This document shows positions 43,425 to 53,375 of a stretch of DNA of 64,000 bases, in pieces. The position numbers were made by a program, and so were the translations under genes. The DNA lies in contig NZ_JAMQPV010000004.1 in NCBI RefSeq assembly GCF_026151395.1, forward strand, positions 1 to 64,000, given 5' to 3'. Position 1 is the stretch's first letter, and the number at the start of each line of letters is the position of its first letter. The DNA comes from Leptospira limi (GTDB lineage: Bacteria; Spirochaetota; Leptospiria; Leptospirales; Leptospiraceae). The notes beneath the pieces are model-generated. The model was given only the letters and a program-made list of their open reading frames with translations. It made no database searches and was not told where the DNA came from.

Positions 43425-45965
43425 CTAAGAGATTTTAAAGAAATTGATCTTTCTTTTTAGGGTTTCCGCTAAGTTTGCAATCCCATTCGCGGTTGCAGTC
43501 ATTTCTTCAAGGCCTGCAGCAGTACCTTGGGTGAGGTCATTGATGCTAAAAATGGCTTGGGCAACCTCTCCAATCGCATTTTTTTGCTCTTCCATGGAAA
43601 GCCGGATGGCTTGGCTAATTTGGTTCACCTTGTCCACCTCTTCCCCTACCTTCTGGTTGATGATGAGCTGTTCCTTGGTACTTTTTTCGATGGTGTCTGT
43701 CATTTCATCAAACGAACTCACACCTTGGATGATCCTTTGGATGAGAGAAATTGTGGTTTCAATTGTGTCTCGACCACTTTCAATTTCCTTCTCGTTTGCT
43801 TGGATGAGTTCACCAATGTCATTGATTGAAATGGCAGTTTTTTCGGCGAGTTTACCAATTTCATCGGCTACTACGGCAAAACCACGACCATACACACCCG
43901 CTCTTGCAGCTTCAATCGCGGCGTTTAATGCAAGTAAGTTGATTTGTTCCGAAATATTATTGATGATTTCAATCACACTTCCAATTTCTTCCGAACTATT
44001 ACTGATTTTTGAAATGGAATTCCGCATGGAATCAAGTGAAGATTGCCCTAATTTTGCTTCTTCTGAAATTTGATTCACATCCTGGGATGCCTTTCCTACT
44101 TGTTTGCCAGTCGCTTCAATGAGACTTGAAAGTTCCGCCATTTTTGCTTTTAAAAAATCAACTTTGCGGAATTGGTCTTCTGCTTGTGCATCTACATTTT
44201 GGACTGCAGCCGAAATTTCTTCAATGGAAGCAGAGATTTCTTCAGCAGAAGCAGCTTGTGTTTGTGCATTTGATGACAACATATTCAGAGATGCTGACAT
44301 TTGTTCTGCGGATGCAGCTAAATCTTCCGAGAATGCTTGGTTGGAACCAACTACTTCTATAATTTGTTTGAGTGTTGCATTAAGTCCTCGAGAAAGGCGA
44401 GCAAATTCATCAGAAGATTCCAACTTTACTTTGGTTCGCAAATCTCCCACTTCTACATTTTGTAAAACCTTTCCGATTGTTTTCATTGGATGAAACCTTG
44501 CAGAAAACAACATATAAATCGAAAGTGCAATGACAATGGATCCAATCAAACTAATGACCGTTAAACCTCGTAATGAGGACAAACTTTCTACTTCAATTTC
44601 TTTGAGATCTATGGTAGAAAAAAACTGAATCCCATACTTTGTACTGACTTTTCTTCGAAGTAAGAATGTTGAACCTTCCCAAGGGTTACGAAAGGAATCC
44701 GTTTCACCAGCATTCAAAGCAAGCTTTTCAAATTCAGAACCTTTAAAACTATTCATTAGGTATTTTGGATTTGGATGATAAACCATCTTGGATTCTCGAT
44801 CGAGTAAAAACGAATAACCAGTGGAACCAATTTTCACATTTTTAAGGAACGATTCCATCGCTTTCCCAACTAAAAAAGGCATTCCAACAAGACCTACGAC
44901 AGTCCCATTCGCATTTTTCACAGGAGTTGTAACCATAATCACAATTTGACCGTTAAATGGTGATTTAACGGCAACGCCAACATGTGGTTTCCCTTCTTTG
45001 GATGCTTTGATGTTTTCGGAAACCTCAGGATTGGCCACAAGTTTGTAACCAACACTTGCTCCGCCAGGTAGTCCAGATGCAACGATTGGAGTACCTTCCT
45101 CAAACGATGCAATAAAAGCATTTTCAAGGAGTAACTGCGTATCACCGTAAGCTTTTTCCAAAGCAGGTACTGCTAATTTATAATTTCGTGTTTCTAGCGC
45201 CTGTTTGACGGAAGGTAAAGAAGCAACGTCATTTAATGTATTTTCTACTGCTTCAAAATAAACATTAATCCCTGCTTCATTACTTTGGTTAAAATTGTAC
45301 AATTGGTTTGAAAACGCTTTTTCCAATGCCTTTGCATTCACATTAAATGAATATATCAAAAGGAAAATGGAGAGTACCATTACCATAAAGGAAAACATAA
45401 CTGGCACTGTATTTCTTAAATTACGATAATAAGGAGTGATTCGATCATTGAGTTCTGACTGGAAGATATCGTCATCGAGTACTATGTGAGATGCTTTCTC
45501 TAAAAAGACAAACGAGATGATGACATTGAGAAGTGCAGTGAGAATCAAACTACAAATAATGTAAAATCCATCTGATTTACTTGTTTCGGGTAAATACAAG
45601 ACTGGAATGATTACAATGGGAATTGCTAATGCCCATTGGGAGGCACCAACCTTTGCTCCAATCACTGGCATTCTGGCAATGGTATCCCATACTTTTGTAT
45701 ATGTTTCAGGGTTTTTTTCCGACTGGGACTCTAGTTCGAGTAAACCCTCTTTGATGAACTTGAGTTTTTTCGGGAAAATCAAACTGGGAAGCAGTAACGT
45801 GATGAGAGCTGCGATTACAGTTGCACCTAAAAAGGTCTTAATCTGAGTGGAACTTAAATCGACATAAAATAAGATGAGAGCAATCCCTATGGGAACCACT
45901 ACTCCCAAGGAAAATACTTGGGAGGCCATGATGAAGGAACGTGTGTAACGTTTATACAAATTCAT
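43425..45965 (-). CDS. Methyl-accepting chemotaxis protein with extra N-terminal membrane domain
   Basis: 846 residues. About four membrane helices occupy residues 12-165 ([72 protein letters not shown]), a module not usual in chemoreceptors. A further helix ([19 protein letters not shown]) leads to a periplasmic Cache-type sensor domain (about 215-455), a last helix ([20 protein letters not shown]), HAMP, and the signalling domain with [37 protein letters not shown]. It would pass an extracellular cue to CheA/CheW. The function of the extra N-terminal domain is unknown. Confidence 0.9.
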   Translation of the reverse strand: MNLYKRYTRSFIMASQVFSLGVVVPIGIALILFYVDLSSTQIKTFLGATVIAALITLLLPSLIFPKKLKFIKEGLLELESQSEKNPETYTKVWDTIARMPVIGAKVGASQWALAIPIVIIPVLYLPETSKSDGFYIICSLILTALLNVIISFVFLEKASHIVLDDDIFQSELNDRITPYYRNLRNTVPVMFSFMVMVLSIFLLIYSFNVNAKALEKAFSNQLYNFNQSNEAGINVYFEAVENTLNDVASLPSVKQALETRNYKLAVPALEKAYGDTQLLLENAFIASFEEGTPIVASGLPGGASVGYKLVANPEVSENIKASKEGKPHVGVAVKSPFNGQIVIMVTTPVKNANGTVVGLVGMPFLVGKAMESFLKNVKIGSTGYSFLLDRESKMVYHPNPKYLMNSFKGSEFEKLALNAGETDSFRNPWEGSTFLLRRKVSTKYGIQFFSTIDLKEIEVESLSSLRGLTVISLIGSIVIALSIYMLFSARFHPMKTIGKVLQNVEVGDLRTKVKLESSDEFARLSRGLNATLKQIIEVVGSNQAFSEDLAASAEQMSASLNMLSSNAQTQAASAEEISASIEEISAAVQNVDAQAEDQFRKVDFLKAKMAELSSLIEATGKQVGKASQDVNQISEEAKLGQSSLDSMRNSISKISNSSEEIGSVIEIINNISEQINLLALNAAIEAARAGVYGRGFAVVADEIGKLAEKTAISINDIGELIQANEKEIESGRDTIETTISLIQRIIQGVSSFDEMTDTIEKSTKEQLIINQKVGEEVDKVNQISQAIRLSMEEQKNAIGEVAQAIFSINDLTQGTAAGLEEMTATANGIANLAETLKRKINFFKIS

Positions 45966-46039
45966 TGAAACTTAGACCTTGGCATATCGTAAATTTGATA
46001 CCAAGTACGGCAAGGTTTTATGGTTTTCCCCGAAGTTTT

Positions 46040-47167
46040 CTAAAAAGAGAGTTTGAGTCCTAAATTTGCTGAGTAGAGGTCTTTCCCACCATACAATCCC
46101 TCGGCAATCACCTTCAGCATGAACAAATCCAATTCCAAACCAACAATTCCATAACCAATCCCACGTTTCGAATTGGATTCACCGCTTGCACGAAAACCAA
46201 GAGTAGCATTCGGATTTTGGGCAAGGAGTTGTTGGTCAAGGACTGTTTGGTATTCTCTAGGAAGTTCCAGCGGTAAGGATTGGTTGGCAGAAATGATGAA
46301 AGGACCTCGACGAGAGAGAGAAGCTGAATTATGACCAGAATTCCAACTGTAACCACCTCCAACGATCAAGTTTGCTACCCAAAATAGTCCAATCCCTGTT
46401 CGTAAGTCCACATTGGTTGTTTGGACCTTTGTGTTAAAAAGGAAATTGGTGTCCCCACCCCATTTTCCCTTAACTCCTTGGAATTCAATTTGGGCAGCTT
46501 TGCCTTCCAAATAACTAAGACTCATGTTTTGTTCCATCACATGATGGCCCACTCCCACATTGATCCCATTCCAAGTAATGAGGTTCATCAAAAATCCTTC
46601 TTTTTCTACCAGTTGGTAACGAAGCATTCCACCATACGAGCGTACGGCGATTCTTCCCTCATAATTCTTGTTATTCGATGGAGCTTGGAGTTGGTCTTGT
46701 GTCACTGCCACATTCATTCCATGCAAAAAAATTCCGATTCGACGGATATAACCACCTTCTTCTGTTCCTAACAACCAACCTGGGTTGATGTCCAAATGAA
46801 AGGAAGGTATAACAGATCCACCGACGTTCGGAAGTTTTGGGTATTTGATCAAATCATCTTGGATTTGGATATCGTCTTTTTTATAACCAGCGGCAGATGC
46901 ACTCACACCTATTTGGATACGGCGGACAGTACCTGTTCCAATGTTACTTGTGCCAACATTGGCCAAAAATCCTGCTTCTAAATTTGTTTTTAATACTTCG
47001 TCGAGATACCCTTTCTCGAATTTTTTAAGTGTGGCATTTCCTGTTTCTGTGAGTTGTGAAGGTAAAAAACTACAAGCTGTTCCTTCGCAGGTAAATTGGG
47101 CAGATAGTTCCGTTTGTGCAAACAAGGTGACCAAAACTGTGGAAAGGAAAACGATTCTAAATTTCAT
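46040..47167 (-). CDS. Hypothetical outer-membrane-type protein
   Basis: 375 residues. The signal peptide MKFRIVFLSTVLVTLFAQTELSAQ is followed by a short segment with two cysteines (FTCEGTACSFLP, a likely disulfide) and a long beta-strand-rich body (RRIGIFLHGMNVAVTQ, RSYGGMLRYQLVEKEGFLMNLITWNGINVG, IGLFWVANLIVGGGYSWNSG), ending in GLKLSF, where the terminal Phe fits the outer-membrane beta-barrel assembly signal. I do not recognise the family; a leptospiral porin-like or surface protein is likely. It stands alone between a methyl-accepting gene and an EamA transporter. Confidence 0.75.
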   Translation of the reverse strand: MKFRIVFLSTVLVTLFAQTELSAQFTCEGTACSFLPSQLTETGNATLKKFEKGYLDEVLKTNLEAGFLANVGTSNIGTGTVRRIQIGVSASAAGYKKDDIQIQDDLIKYPKLPNVGGSVIPSFHLDINPGWLLGTEEGGYIRRIGIFLHGMNVAVTQDQLQAPSNNKNYEGRIAVRSYGGMLRYQLVEKEGFLMNLITWNGINVGVGHHVMEQNMSLSYLEGKAAQIEFQGVKGKWGGDTNFLFNTKVQTTNVDLRTGIGLFWVANLIVGGGYSWNSGHNSASLSRRGPFIISANQSLPLELPREYQTVLDQQLLAQNPNATLGFRASGESNSKRGIGYGIVGLELDLFMLKVIAEGLYGGKDLYSANLGLKLSF

Positions 47168-47220
47168 ATAGATCCTTTATTCTCTACTCTGAATCAACAA
47201 TTGGAAAGTAATTTTCTCTC

Positions 47221-48141
47221 TCAAACCGAGACTTCTTTTGGTTTTTTTCCCGTACTAATCCAAAAAACACCTGTAAGAACAAACAATGTTCCAATACTAT
47301 GTAGGATGGTAATTGGCTCATCCAATAACCAATACGCTAAAAATAAAGTCGACATTGGTCCAATTGATCCAACGATTGCTGCTGTTTTACTTCCTACACG
47401 TTTGATCCCTTCAGATACAAAAACTGCTGGAACAACGGTGTTCACAGTTCCCATAAAAAAAGCCAAACCATAAAACGAAAGGGGTTGGATAAGGTCTTTA
47501 TAACTTCCGAAAATCAAAAAATGAAGAAACACCACGAGGGAAGAAATGATAAGAGCCCATGCTGTAAATCTTTTTGCACCTAACCTGGGTATGATGGACC
47601 CACTCCCCATAAGATAAATGGCATATGTTAACGCAGAAAGTAAGATAAAGAAGGCACCTAAACTGACATCCTTGGGTGATCCTAATTGTACATCCTGACC
47701 AAATGCCAATGATACACCTGTGTATGTAAGAATGAGTGAAAAAATTTCTCTTACATGAATTTTCTTTTTTAAAAACAAAAAAGATAAAATGACAACGAGA
47801 GTCGGATAAATGAATAAAATGATTCGTTCAAGGCCAGCACTGATGAATTTGAGTCCAACAAAGTCAAACAAACTGGCAAGATAGTAACCTACCACTCCCA
47901 TAAGGATTACATTCCAATAATCTTTTTTTGTTAAGGAAGGTTTATCGGTTTCTTTTTCTGCGGACCATGCCATCCACAAAAGAAATGGGAAGGCAAATAA
48001 CATCCGAAAAAATAATGATCCAATGGCAGAAATTTCATAACGATAGGTCAATTTCACAACCACCGCTTTGGCGCTAAAAAGTAAGGCTCCAATTAAAACA
48101 AACGCCACCCCTTTCCATTCTACATTCGTATTTTCTTTCAC
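47221..48141 (-). CDS. EamA/DMT-superfamily transporter
   Basis: 306 residues with ten hydrophobic helices in two repeats of five (EamA domains), for example GVAFVLIGALLFSAKAVVVKLTYRY at the start and FILLSALTYAIYLMGS and VPAVFVSEGIKRVGSKTAAIVGSIGPMSTLFLAYWLLDEP in the second half. Such drug/metabolite transporters export or import amino acids, nucleosides or related small molecules. The substrate is not known. The gene is alone in its orientation, 54 bases after the start of the upstream outer-membrane gene and divergent from a small secreted protein (44 bases between starts). Confidence 0.88.
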   Translation of the reverse strand: MKENTNVEWKGVAFVLIGALLFSAKAVVVKLTYRYEISAIGSLFFRMLFAFPFLLWMAWSAEKETDKPSLTKKDYWNVILMGVVGYYLASLFDFVGLKFISAGLERIILFIYPTLVVILSFLFLKKKIHVREIFSLILTYTGVSLAFGQDVQLGSPKDVSLGAFFILLSALTYAIYLMGSGSIIPRLGAKRFTAWALIISSLVVFLHFLIFGSYKDLIQPLSFYGLAFFMGTVNTVVPAVFVSEGIKRVGSKTAAIVGSIGPMSTLFLAYWLLDEPITILHSIGTLFVLTGVFWISTGKKPKEVSV

Positions 48142-48185
48142 AAATCCATCCTGAAAATGTGTAAAAATCCCGATAGTTTAAATGG

Positions 48186-48461
48186 ATGATTCGGTATTTG
48201 GTTTTTTTGATTTTTCTTTTGGGGAGTGTTTCCATTTTTCCCGATCAAAATGAGGAATTATCCAAACCATTGTTACGTGTATTCCCAACGTTTCGTCCAG
48301 AAGAATGTGAAGATTGGGCTATTATGCCTTTTGTTTGCAAACGATGTTTGTGGGAAGGGAAACGTTACGCTCAACAAATTCGTTTTTTTGAAGATGGTCC
48401 GTATCGGACTCACGGTTGTTATACGGAAAAGAAAGGGTTTGAAGTTTTAGAAGAAAAATAA
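48186..48461 (+). CDS. Small secreted Cys-containing hypothetical protein
   Basis: 91 residues. A signal peptide (MIRYLVFLIFLLGSVSIFPD) is followed by a short mature domain with four cysteines (EECEDW, FVCKRCLWEG, HGCYTE), perhaps two disulfides or a metal site. The CKRC pair is thioredoxin-like in spacing but without other thioredoxin features. I do not recognise it. It is followed by a strong terminator and converges with the next small lipoprotein gene. Confidence 0.7.
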   Translation: MIRYLVFLIFLLGSVSIFPDQNEELSKPLLRVFPTFRPEECEDWAIMPFVCKRCLWEGKRYAQQIRFFEDGPYRTHGCYTEKKGFEVLEEK

Positions 48462-48463
48462 GG

Positions 48464-48488
48464 AACCGGGAATCGAAATTCCCGGTTT
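48464..48488. terminator. Terminator hairpin between two converging small genes
   Basis: AACCGGGAAT (48464-48473), a CGAA loop and ATTCCCGGTT (48478-48487) give a perfect 10-bp stem followed by T on the plus strand. It lies between converging stops and probably serves the plus-strand gene. Confidence 0.8.
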
Positions 48489-48498
48489 TGGTAGTGAA

Positions 48499-48777
48499 TT
48501 ATTTTTTTACACAGCCCATAATGCCAGCGATTCCTGGAGCATTTTTTAAGCAGTTTGGATCAAATTTTCCTTCCATACACTGGTCGATCATTTTTTGTTT
48601 GCCTTGTTGTAAACCTGCAAGAACGGGAGCTGCTGCTGGGTTCTTTTTAGCTTCTTCCTCAATTTGAGTGAAAGTACTTGTAAGCGCAGATTCACACTCT
48701 TCTTGGGTATAGACTTTGGATTTACAATTCGCCAAAAATAGCCCGAGAGCGAGCGCAAGGATAAGAGATTTTTTCAT
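48499..48777 (-). CDS. Small leptospiral-type four-cysteine lipoprotein
   Basis: 92 residues from an ATG at 48777 with GGAG in front; the frame stays open upstream but codes no signal sequence there. The lipobox is LGLFLANCKSK. The mature part carries four further cysteines (EECESALT, IDQCMEGK, PNCLKN, GCVKK) on a helical scaffold, probably forming two disulfides. It resembles a small leptospiral lipoprotein group with this cysteine spacing. Location would be periplasm or outer membrane. Function unknown. Confidence 0.78.
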   Translation of the reverse strand: MKKSLILALALGLFLANCKSKVYTQEECESALTSTFTQIEEEAKKNPAAAPVLAGLQQGKQKMIDQCMEGKFDPNCLKNAPGIAGIMGCVKK

Positions 48778-48843
48778 GAAAAACTCCGATGAAATAGATT
48801 TCCTGATAGTTTCTTTTTTACAAAGGGATTTGAAAACAAAAAA

Positions 48844-49188
48844 ATGATCCATCACATAGCCATAGGAACGACACATCCAAGCCATTTGGCGGCCTTTTAC
48901 CTGAAGATTCCAGGTTCTTGTCTCATAAAGGAACATTTTTATGAATCGGGATCCATCCGTTCTGTATGGATCCAATTTGGTTCCATTCTCTTGATGTTGG
49001 AAGATGGAAAAAGGGAATCACCCAAAAACCTAGTATTTGCTTTGGAAACTTCAAAAGAAGCAGAATGGAAAAAATTTTTGGAATCCACTACCATCGTTTC
49101 GCGTACAGATTTTACATTGTATTTCCAAGACCCTGATGGGAATGGATTAGGTGTTAGTACCTACCCAGAAAAACTTCCCCTTCTTTAG
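48844..49188 (+). CDS. Glyoxalase/VOC-superfamily protein
   Basis: 114 residues, one full vicinal-oxygen-chelate unit: IHHIAIGTTHPSHLAAFYL opening with the metal-ligand His position, then SVWIQFGSILLMLEDG and TLYFQDPDGNGLGVSTYP, where the second-half Asp/Gly turn is typical. The usual metal-ligand Glu at the end of the last strand is replaced by Gly, so activity is doubtful or unusual. The substrate is unknown. It starts divergently from the small lipoprotein gene (66 bases between starts) and is followed by a methyl-accepting gene after 61 bases. Confidence 0.78.
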   Translation: MIHHIAIGTTHPSHLAAFYLKIPGSCLIKEHFYESGSIRSVWIQFGSILLMLEDGKRESPKNLVFALETSKEAEWKKFLESTTIVSRTDFTLYFQDPDGNGLGVSTYPEKLPLL

Positions 49189-49249
49189 AAATGAGTTGAG
49201 TAAACCTATCCAAAAACTATTTTAAGCGTCACTTGATTGTAGGTAAACT

Positions 49250-51325
49250 ATGTCGATCAAAAAGAAAATTATCCTGATTTCGCTGGCTGTCATCTCCATC
49301 ATCATTGCAGGGATTATGATTGTCCTTTCGATGGTTGTTCGATCAACTCTACAACATAATTTAGAAGAAGATACAAAATACATTTCTTCCAAAGTCACAA
49401 GTGATATCTCAAACACTCTCAAGTCTCCATTGAAAAAAACATTCGCCTTTCGTAAGTCTTATGAAAATGGGAATATCATCTCTAGGGCAGATGCAATCAA
49501 TTATCTTAAATCATTAAACAAAGAAAACGATATCGCTTTTGCGGCGTATTGTGGTTTTGAACCCAATGCATTTGATGGGAAAGATTCTATTTATAAAAAC
49601 ACAAAAGAACATGATGGAACAGGTAGATTCATTCCGTATATCTTTCGAGATGGAGATAAACTATTCTCAGAACCATTAAAGAATGTGGATGATCCCATTC
49701 AGGGAGAATTTTACCAAAAACCAAAAACTACCTTACAAACCAGTATCACATCACCTTATATCTATAAGGTTGGCAAAAACGACATATTCATTGTGTCCAT
49801 TATGGAGCCCATTTTACGAAATGGGAAATTCATAGGGATAGCAGGAATTGATATAAGCCTAACAACAATTAAATCATATTTAGATTCACTGAAATTTTCA
49901 GATGGTGAAGGTAAAATCACACTGATCTCAGACAATCATTTGGTTTTATATGATGGATTTACCCACCTTTCAGAAGGATTGGATTTTCGATCGGCAGCTG
50001 ATCCCTATTTTTATGATCGAATTAAAAACAAAGACACAAACATTTACGAATTTAATGATTACTTCCATGTGGCAGTTCCCATAACCATTATCGAAAAAAA
50101 CGATCCATGGTTTGCCCGAATCTCTGTACCAAAATCTCAAATCCAGTCCACACTCAATTCCATTATCTTTGTGACCATTGGACTTGGAATCTTAGGAGTA
50201 ACACTTTCCATTTTATCAATTTACTTTAGTTTCCAAAAGTTGGTTGATCGTCGTATCCAATCCATCAATACATCTACCAAAAATGTAGCTTCAGGTGACT
50301 TAAGGCACCTCATCCAAATCGATCAGATGGATGAATTGGGCAGCATCATGGTTACTTTAAACCAAATGATCGAACACTTGCGCAAACTGATTCGGATTGC
50401 CCAAAAATCATCTGGGAAAATTAGCGAAACAACTGAAAAAATTCAAACTACAATTACGGAACTGACTGATTTAGCTCAAAACCAAGCAGCCTCTTCCGAA
50501 GAAGCAAGTGCCACCGTTGAAGAATTAAATGCATCTTCGGAAACAATTCACAGCAATGTATTAAGTGCAGTTGAAAACACAGAAACCATACACCAATCGT
50601 TAGGTGACATTCAAAACCTAATGAAAAGAATATTAGAAAAAGTGAATACGTTTGGAGAGATTTCCGTTCGAGCCAATCAAAATGCAGAAGAAGGTCGTTC
50701 CATGGCAAAGGAAACATCTCTTGCAATCAGAGAAATCCAAGAAAAATCCAAAACCATCACTGCCTTTTCCAATGTAATCTCCGATATTGCAAAACGCACT
50801 GGTTTACTTGCATTAAATGCTGCCATCGAAGCTGCAAGAGCAGGTGAATCAGGGAAAGGATTTGCTGTGGTTGCAGAAGAAATCACAAAATTAGCAAGTC
50901 AATCTGCAGAATCAGTATCACAAATCAATACTCTCTCCCAAGAAGCATTGGACTCCATTGAACGTGGGAACCAACAAGTAGAACGATTAGTGGAAGTATT
51001 AAAAAAAATCACGGATGAGGTTTCACTCATCTTCATCTCTTCCAATGAAATTGGTCCCCTCATCGAAGACCAAAGTTCTCGCACGGAAAGTATTTACACA
51101 GAAGTGGTTGAAATCACAGAACAAGTTAAGTCCATCCAACTTTCAACAGAAGAACAACAAAGGGCCACAAACGAATTGGCCAATATGACAATCAATATTT
51201 CAAATGGTTCTCAAGTATTATCAGACCAATCTTCTTCTATGGCAGAAAATGCAGAAAGACTGGGACAGGTGATAAATACTTTGGATGAGTTATTAAAAAC
51301 CTTTCGGATTGAAAAAGAAGTGTAA
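49250..51325 (+). CDS. Methyl-accepting chemotaxis protein with double-Cache sensor domain
   Basis: 691 residues with the standard transmembrane chemoreceptor layout. A membrane helix (about 8-27: [20 protein letters not shown]) is followed by a periplasmic dCache domain (about 35-300, with [18 protein letters not shown] and [14 protein letters not shown]), a second helix ([19 protein letters not shown]), HAMP (about 330-385) and the signalling domain with [34 protein letters not shown]. dCache domains often bind amino acids or organic acids. The ligand is unknown. It sits alone in its transcription unit, followed by the structured intergenic region. Confidence 0.94.
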   Translation: MSIKKKIILISLAVISIIIAGIMIVLSMVVRSTLQHNLEEDTKYISSKVTSDISNTLKSPLKKTFAFRKSYENGNIISRADAINYLKSLNKENDIAFAAYCGFEPNAFDGKDSIYKNTKEHDGTGRFIPYIFRDGDKLFSEPLKNVDDPIQGEFYQKPKTTLQTSITSPYIYKVGKNDIFIVSIMEPILRNGKFIGIAGIDISLTTIKSYLDSLKFSDGEGKITLISDNHLVLYDGFTHLSEGLDFRSAADPYFYDRIKNKDTNIYEFNDYFHVAVPITIIEKNDPWFARISVPKSQIQSTLNSIIFVTIGLGILGVTLSILSIYFSFQKLVDRRIQSINTSTKNVASGDLRHLIQIDQMDELGSIMVTLNQMIEHLRKLIRIAQKSSGKISETTEKIQTTITELTDLAQNQAASSEEASATVEELNASSETIHSNVLSAVENTETIHQSLGDIQNLMKRILEKVNTFGEISVRANQNAEEGRSMAKETSLAIREIQEKSKTITAFSNVISDIAKRTGLLALNAAIEAARAGESGKGFAVVAEEITKLASQSAESVSQINTLSQEALDSIERGNQQVERLVEVLKKITDEVSLIFISSNEIGPLIEDQSSRTESIYTEVVEITEQVKSIQLSTEEQQRATNELANMTINISNGSQVLSDQSSSMAENAERLGQVINTLDELLKTFRIEKEV

Positions 51326-51332
51326 GGAAGAA

Positions 51333-51470
51333 GTGCTTTCCAAGCGACTGCAAATAGCCCGAAGGAGACCACCCATTCGGAACTTGGAAAGACTGTGTCT
51401 GGTCGGTTTTGCAACAAAGCACAGGCGTTATTGCCCAGCCACCTCGCGGGTCAAAAATCTTTTGTTGTAA
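51333..51470 (+). ncRNA. Candidate structured RNA or leader upstream of the M61 peptidase/corA genes
   Basis: The 268-base gap 51326-51593 has no gene. On the plus strand a perfect 9-bp helix (51336-51344 with 51383-51391) encloses a smaller CCGAA/TTCGG stem, and a 10-bp helix (51409-51418 with 51461-51470, one G-U) encloses the rest. GTGCTTT (51333-51339) can instead pair with AAAGCAC (51416-51422), which would break both helices, as in a switch. I recognise no known riboswitch. The minus strand would fold nearly as well, so the direction is uncertain. Confidence 0.35.
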
Positions 51471-51593
51471 CAACTACTATCCAAATGGACCACCTCCTTT
51501 GCTTATACCTTAGCTAAACCTTTTCTAGTACTCTTCAGATTTTTGGTCAAGAAAACATTTGATTAAAACTAAAATAAAACAAGATAGTGTACT

Positions 51594-53375
51594 ATGGGAA
51601 AAGAGTTAGAAGGGAAAACAATCTCCTCGGAAATAGAGTCTAAGCCATCACTCCAATTACATTTTGAAGTGAGTGTATTTGATTTATATAAACACTATTA
51701 CCAAGTGCGATTGACGGTTGAAACCAATCAAAATCAAATTTGTTTTTGTTTGCCAAATTGGACTCCTGGGTCCTACATGATCCGCGACTATGTTACCCAC
51801 TTACATAAATTTGAAGCCATAAACTCTGCTAATCAGGAACCTGTTTCTTGGGAAATGGTGGACTTACACCGCTGGAAATTAAACAACCTCCCTCCAAAAT
51901 TTGAAATCACTTATATCATTTATGCATTTGAAGATTTTACTGTCAGAACCAATTACTTAGAAACTGAGTTTGGATTCATTAACCCACCTGCCCTCTTTTT
52001 ATACCCAGAAGGTAGATTGGATACACCGACCACTGTTGAGTTTAAAGTATCCGAAATTTTTCCAAACATTTACACAAGTTTGCCAAGAGACGAAAATAAT
52101 TTTCATAAATTTTATTCCAATCATTTTGATGAACTATTTGATTCACCATTCCATCTCAGCAAAAAAAACTCAGTATTTTTTACTGCTGGTACCACCAAAC
52201 ATGAATTATTGATTGAAGGAGATGTTTCATTCGACTTCAAAACAAAACTCTCTAACGATTTACAAAAAATTACTGAAACACAAATCCAATGGATGCAAGA
52301 AAGCCCCAATCAGTATTACTTATTTGTTTTGAATTTAAGTTTACCTGCTTATGGTGGATTAGAACACAAAGCCTCCAGCATTAATTATTTCAATCCTGAA
52401 CTCATTCATGATGACGAGGAATACAAACGATTATTAGAACTTTTATCCCACGAATATTTTCACCTTTGGAATATCAAACGCATTCGACCCATAGCGCTTG
52501 GACCATTTGATTACCAAAAACCAAATTTAACACGGGAACTTTGGATTGCTGAAGGTTTTACAAGTTTTTACGATGCGTATTTTTTATACCACGCAGGTTT
52601 CTTAAATTTTGAAGAATATTTAAACAAACTCCAATCTGATATCTTTTCATTGGAAGACAATGATGCTGATTTTTGGATGAGTTTAGAAGAGTCTTCTTTC
52701 ACCGCTTGGACAAAATATTATAAAAGGAATGGGAACAGCCATAATATAACGGTTTCTTATTATACAAAAGGTGGTGTCCTTGCCTTATGTATGAATTTAT
52801 TCTTATTACAAGAATCCAAAGATAAAAAGACAATTAGGCATGTATTCCACAAACTTAACGAAGTTTTTGTAAAAGAAAAACAAAGAGGATTCACCAAACA
52901 AGAGTTTTTTGATATTACAAAAGAAGTTACAGGTGTAGATTTAAAATTAGAATTTAATGAGTATCTTGAATCCCCAAAACCAATCCCAGTGGATGTTTAT
53001 TTGGACCATATTGGAATCCATCGGATACAAACGGATTTAGTTGGTGATACTGGTTTTAAAACAAAAGAAAAAAACGGAAACCTTTATGTTCAAAAAATCC
53101 TTCATAAGTCAAATCACGAATCCATCGATTTAATGTTAGATGATGAAATACTAGCAATTAATGGGAAACGAGCAAGTAATCCCATCCTACAAAAATTAGA
53201 AAAAAACCTAAGGCCAGGTGAAAAGTTCCATTTGATCCTATCCAGAGCTGGGAAAATCAAAGAAACGATGGTGACCGCTTCTGGTTTTTACAAAACAAGA
53301 AAATTCGTGGTCTCAGAAGATTGTAGTGCTGAAAAAAAAGAACTCAGAGAATATTTTTTAAGGAACATTGTCTAA
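51594..53375 (+). CDS. M61-family (glycyl aminopeptidase) metalloprotease with PDZ domain
   Basis: 593 residues, the usual size for the M61 family. The N-terminal beta domain contains FCLPNWTPGSYMIRDYVTHL, typical of M61. The zinc site is LLSHEYFHLWNIKRIRP (HExxH) with the downstream Glu in LWIAEGFTSFYDAYFLY. The C-terminal 100 residues form a PDZ-like domain (VQKILHKSNHESIDLMLDDEILAINGKRA). There is no signal peptide, so it is probably cytoplasmic. The 3' end overlaps corA by one base (TAATG), so translation is coupled. No clear Shine-Dalgarno precedes the ATG. Confidence 0.9.
   Translation: MGKELEGKTISSEIESKPSLQLHFEVSVFDLYKHYYQVRLTVETNQNQICFCLPNWTPGSYMIRDYVTHLHKFEAINSANQEPVSWEMVDLHRWKLNNLPPKFEITYIIYAFEDFTVRTNYLETEFGFINPPALFLYPEGRLDTPTTVEFKVSEIFPNIYTSLPRDENNFHKFYSNHFDELFDSPFHLSKKNSVFFTAGTTKHELLIEGDVSFDFKTKLSNDLQKITETQIQWMQESPNQYYLFVLNLSLPAYGGLEHKASSINYFNPELIHDDEEYKRLLELLSHEYFHLWNIKRIRPIALGPFDYQKPNLTRELWIAEGFTSFYDAYFLYHAGFLNFEEYLNKLQSDIFSLEDNDADFWMSLEESSFTAWTKYYKRNGNSHNITVSYYTKGGVLALCMNLFLLQESKDKKTIRHVFHKLNEVFVKEKQRGFTKQEFFDITKEVTGVDLKLEFNEYLESPKPIPVDVYLDHIGIHRIQTDLVGDTGFKTKEKNGNLYVQKILHKSNHESIDLMLDDEILAINGKRASNPILQKLEKNLRPGEKFHLILSRAGKIKETMVTASGFYKTRKFVVSEDCSAEKKELREYFLRNIV

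Noticed and set aside
48778..48975. Upstream extension of the four-cysteine lipoprotein frame
   Set aside because: It would place the signal peptide in the middle of the protein; a good ribosome site precedes the ATG at 48777.
51211..51473. Minus-strand open frames over the end of the chemoreceptor and the structured gap
   Set aside because: They overlap the conserved coding end of the receptor, show no family features, and the AAAGGAGG site nearby is about 20 bases too far from any start.
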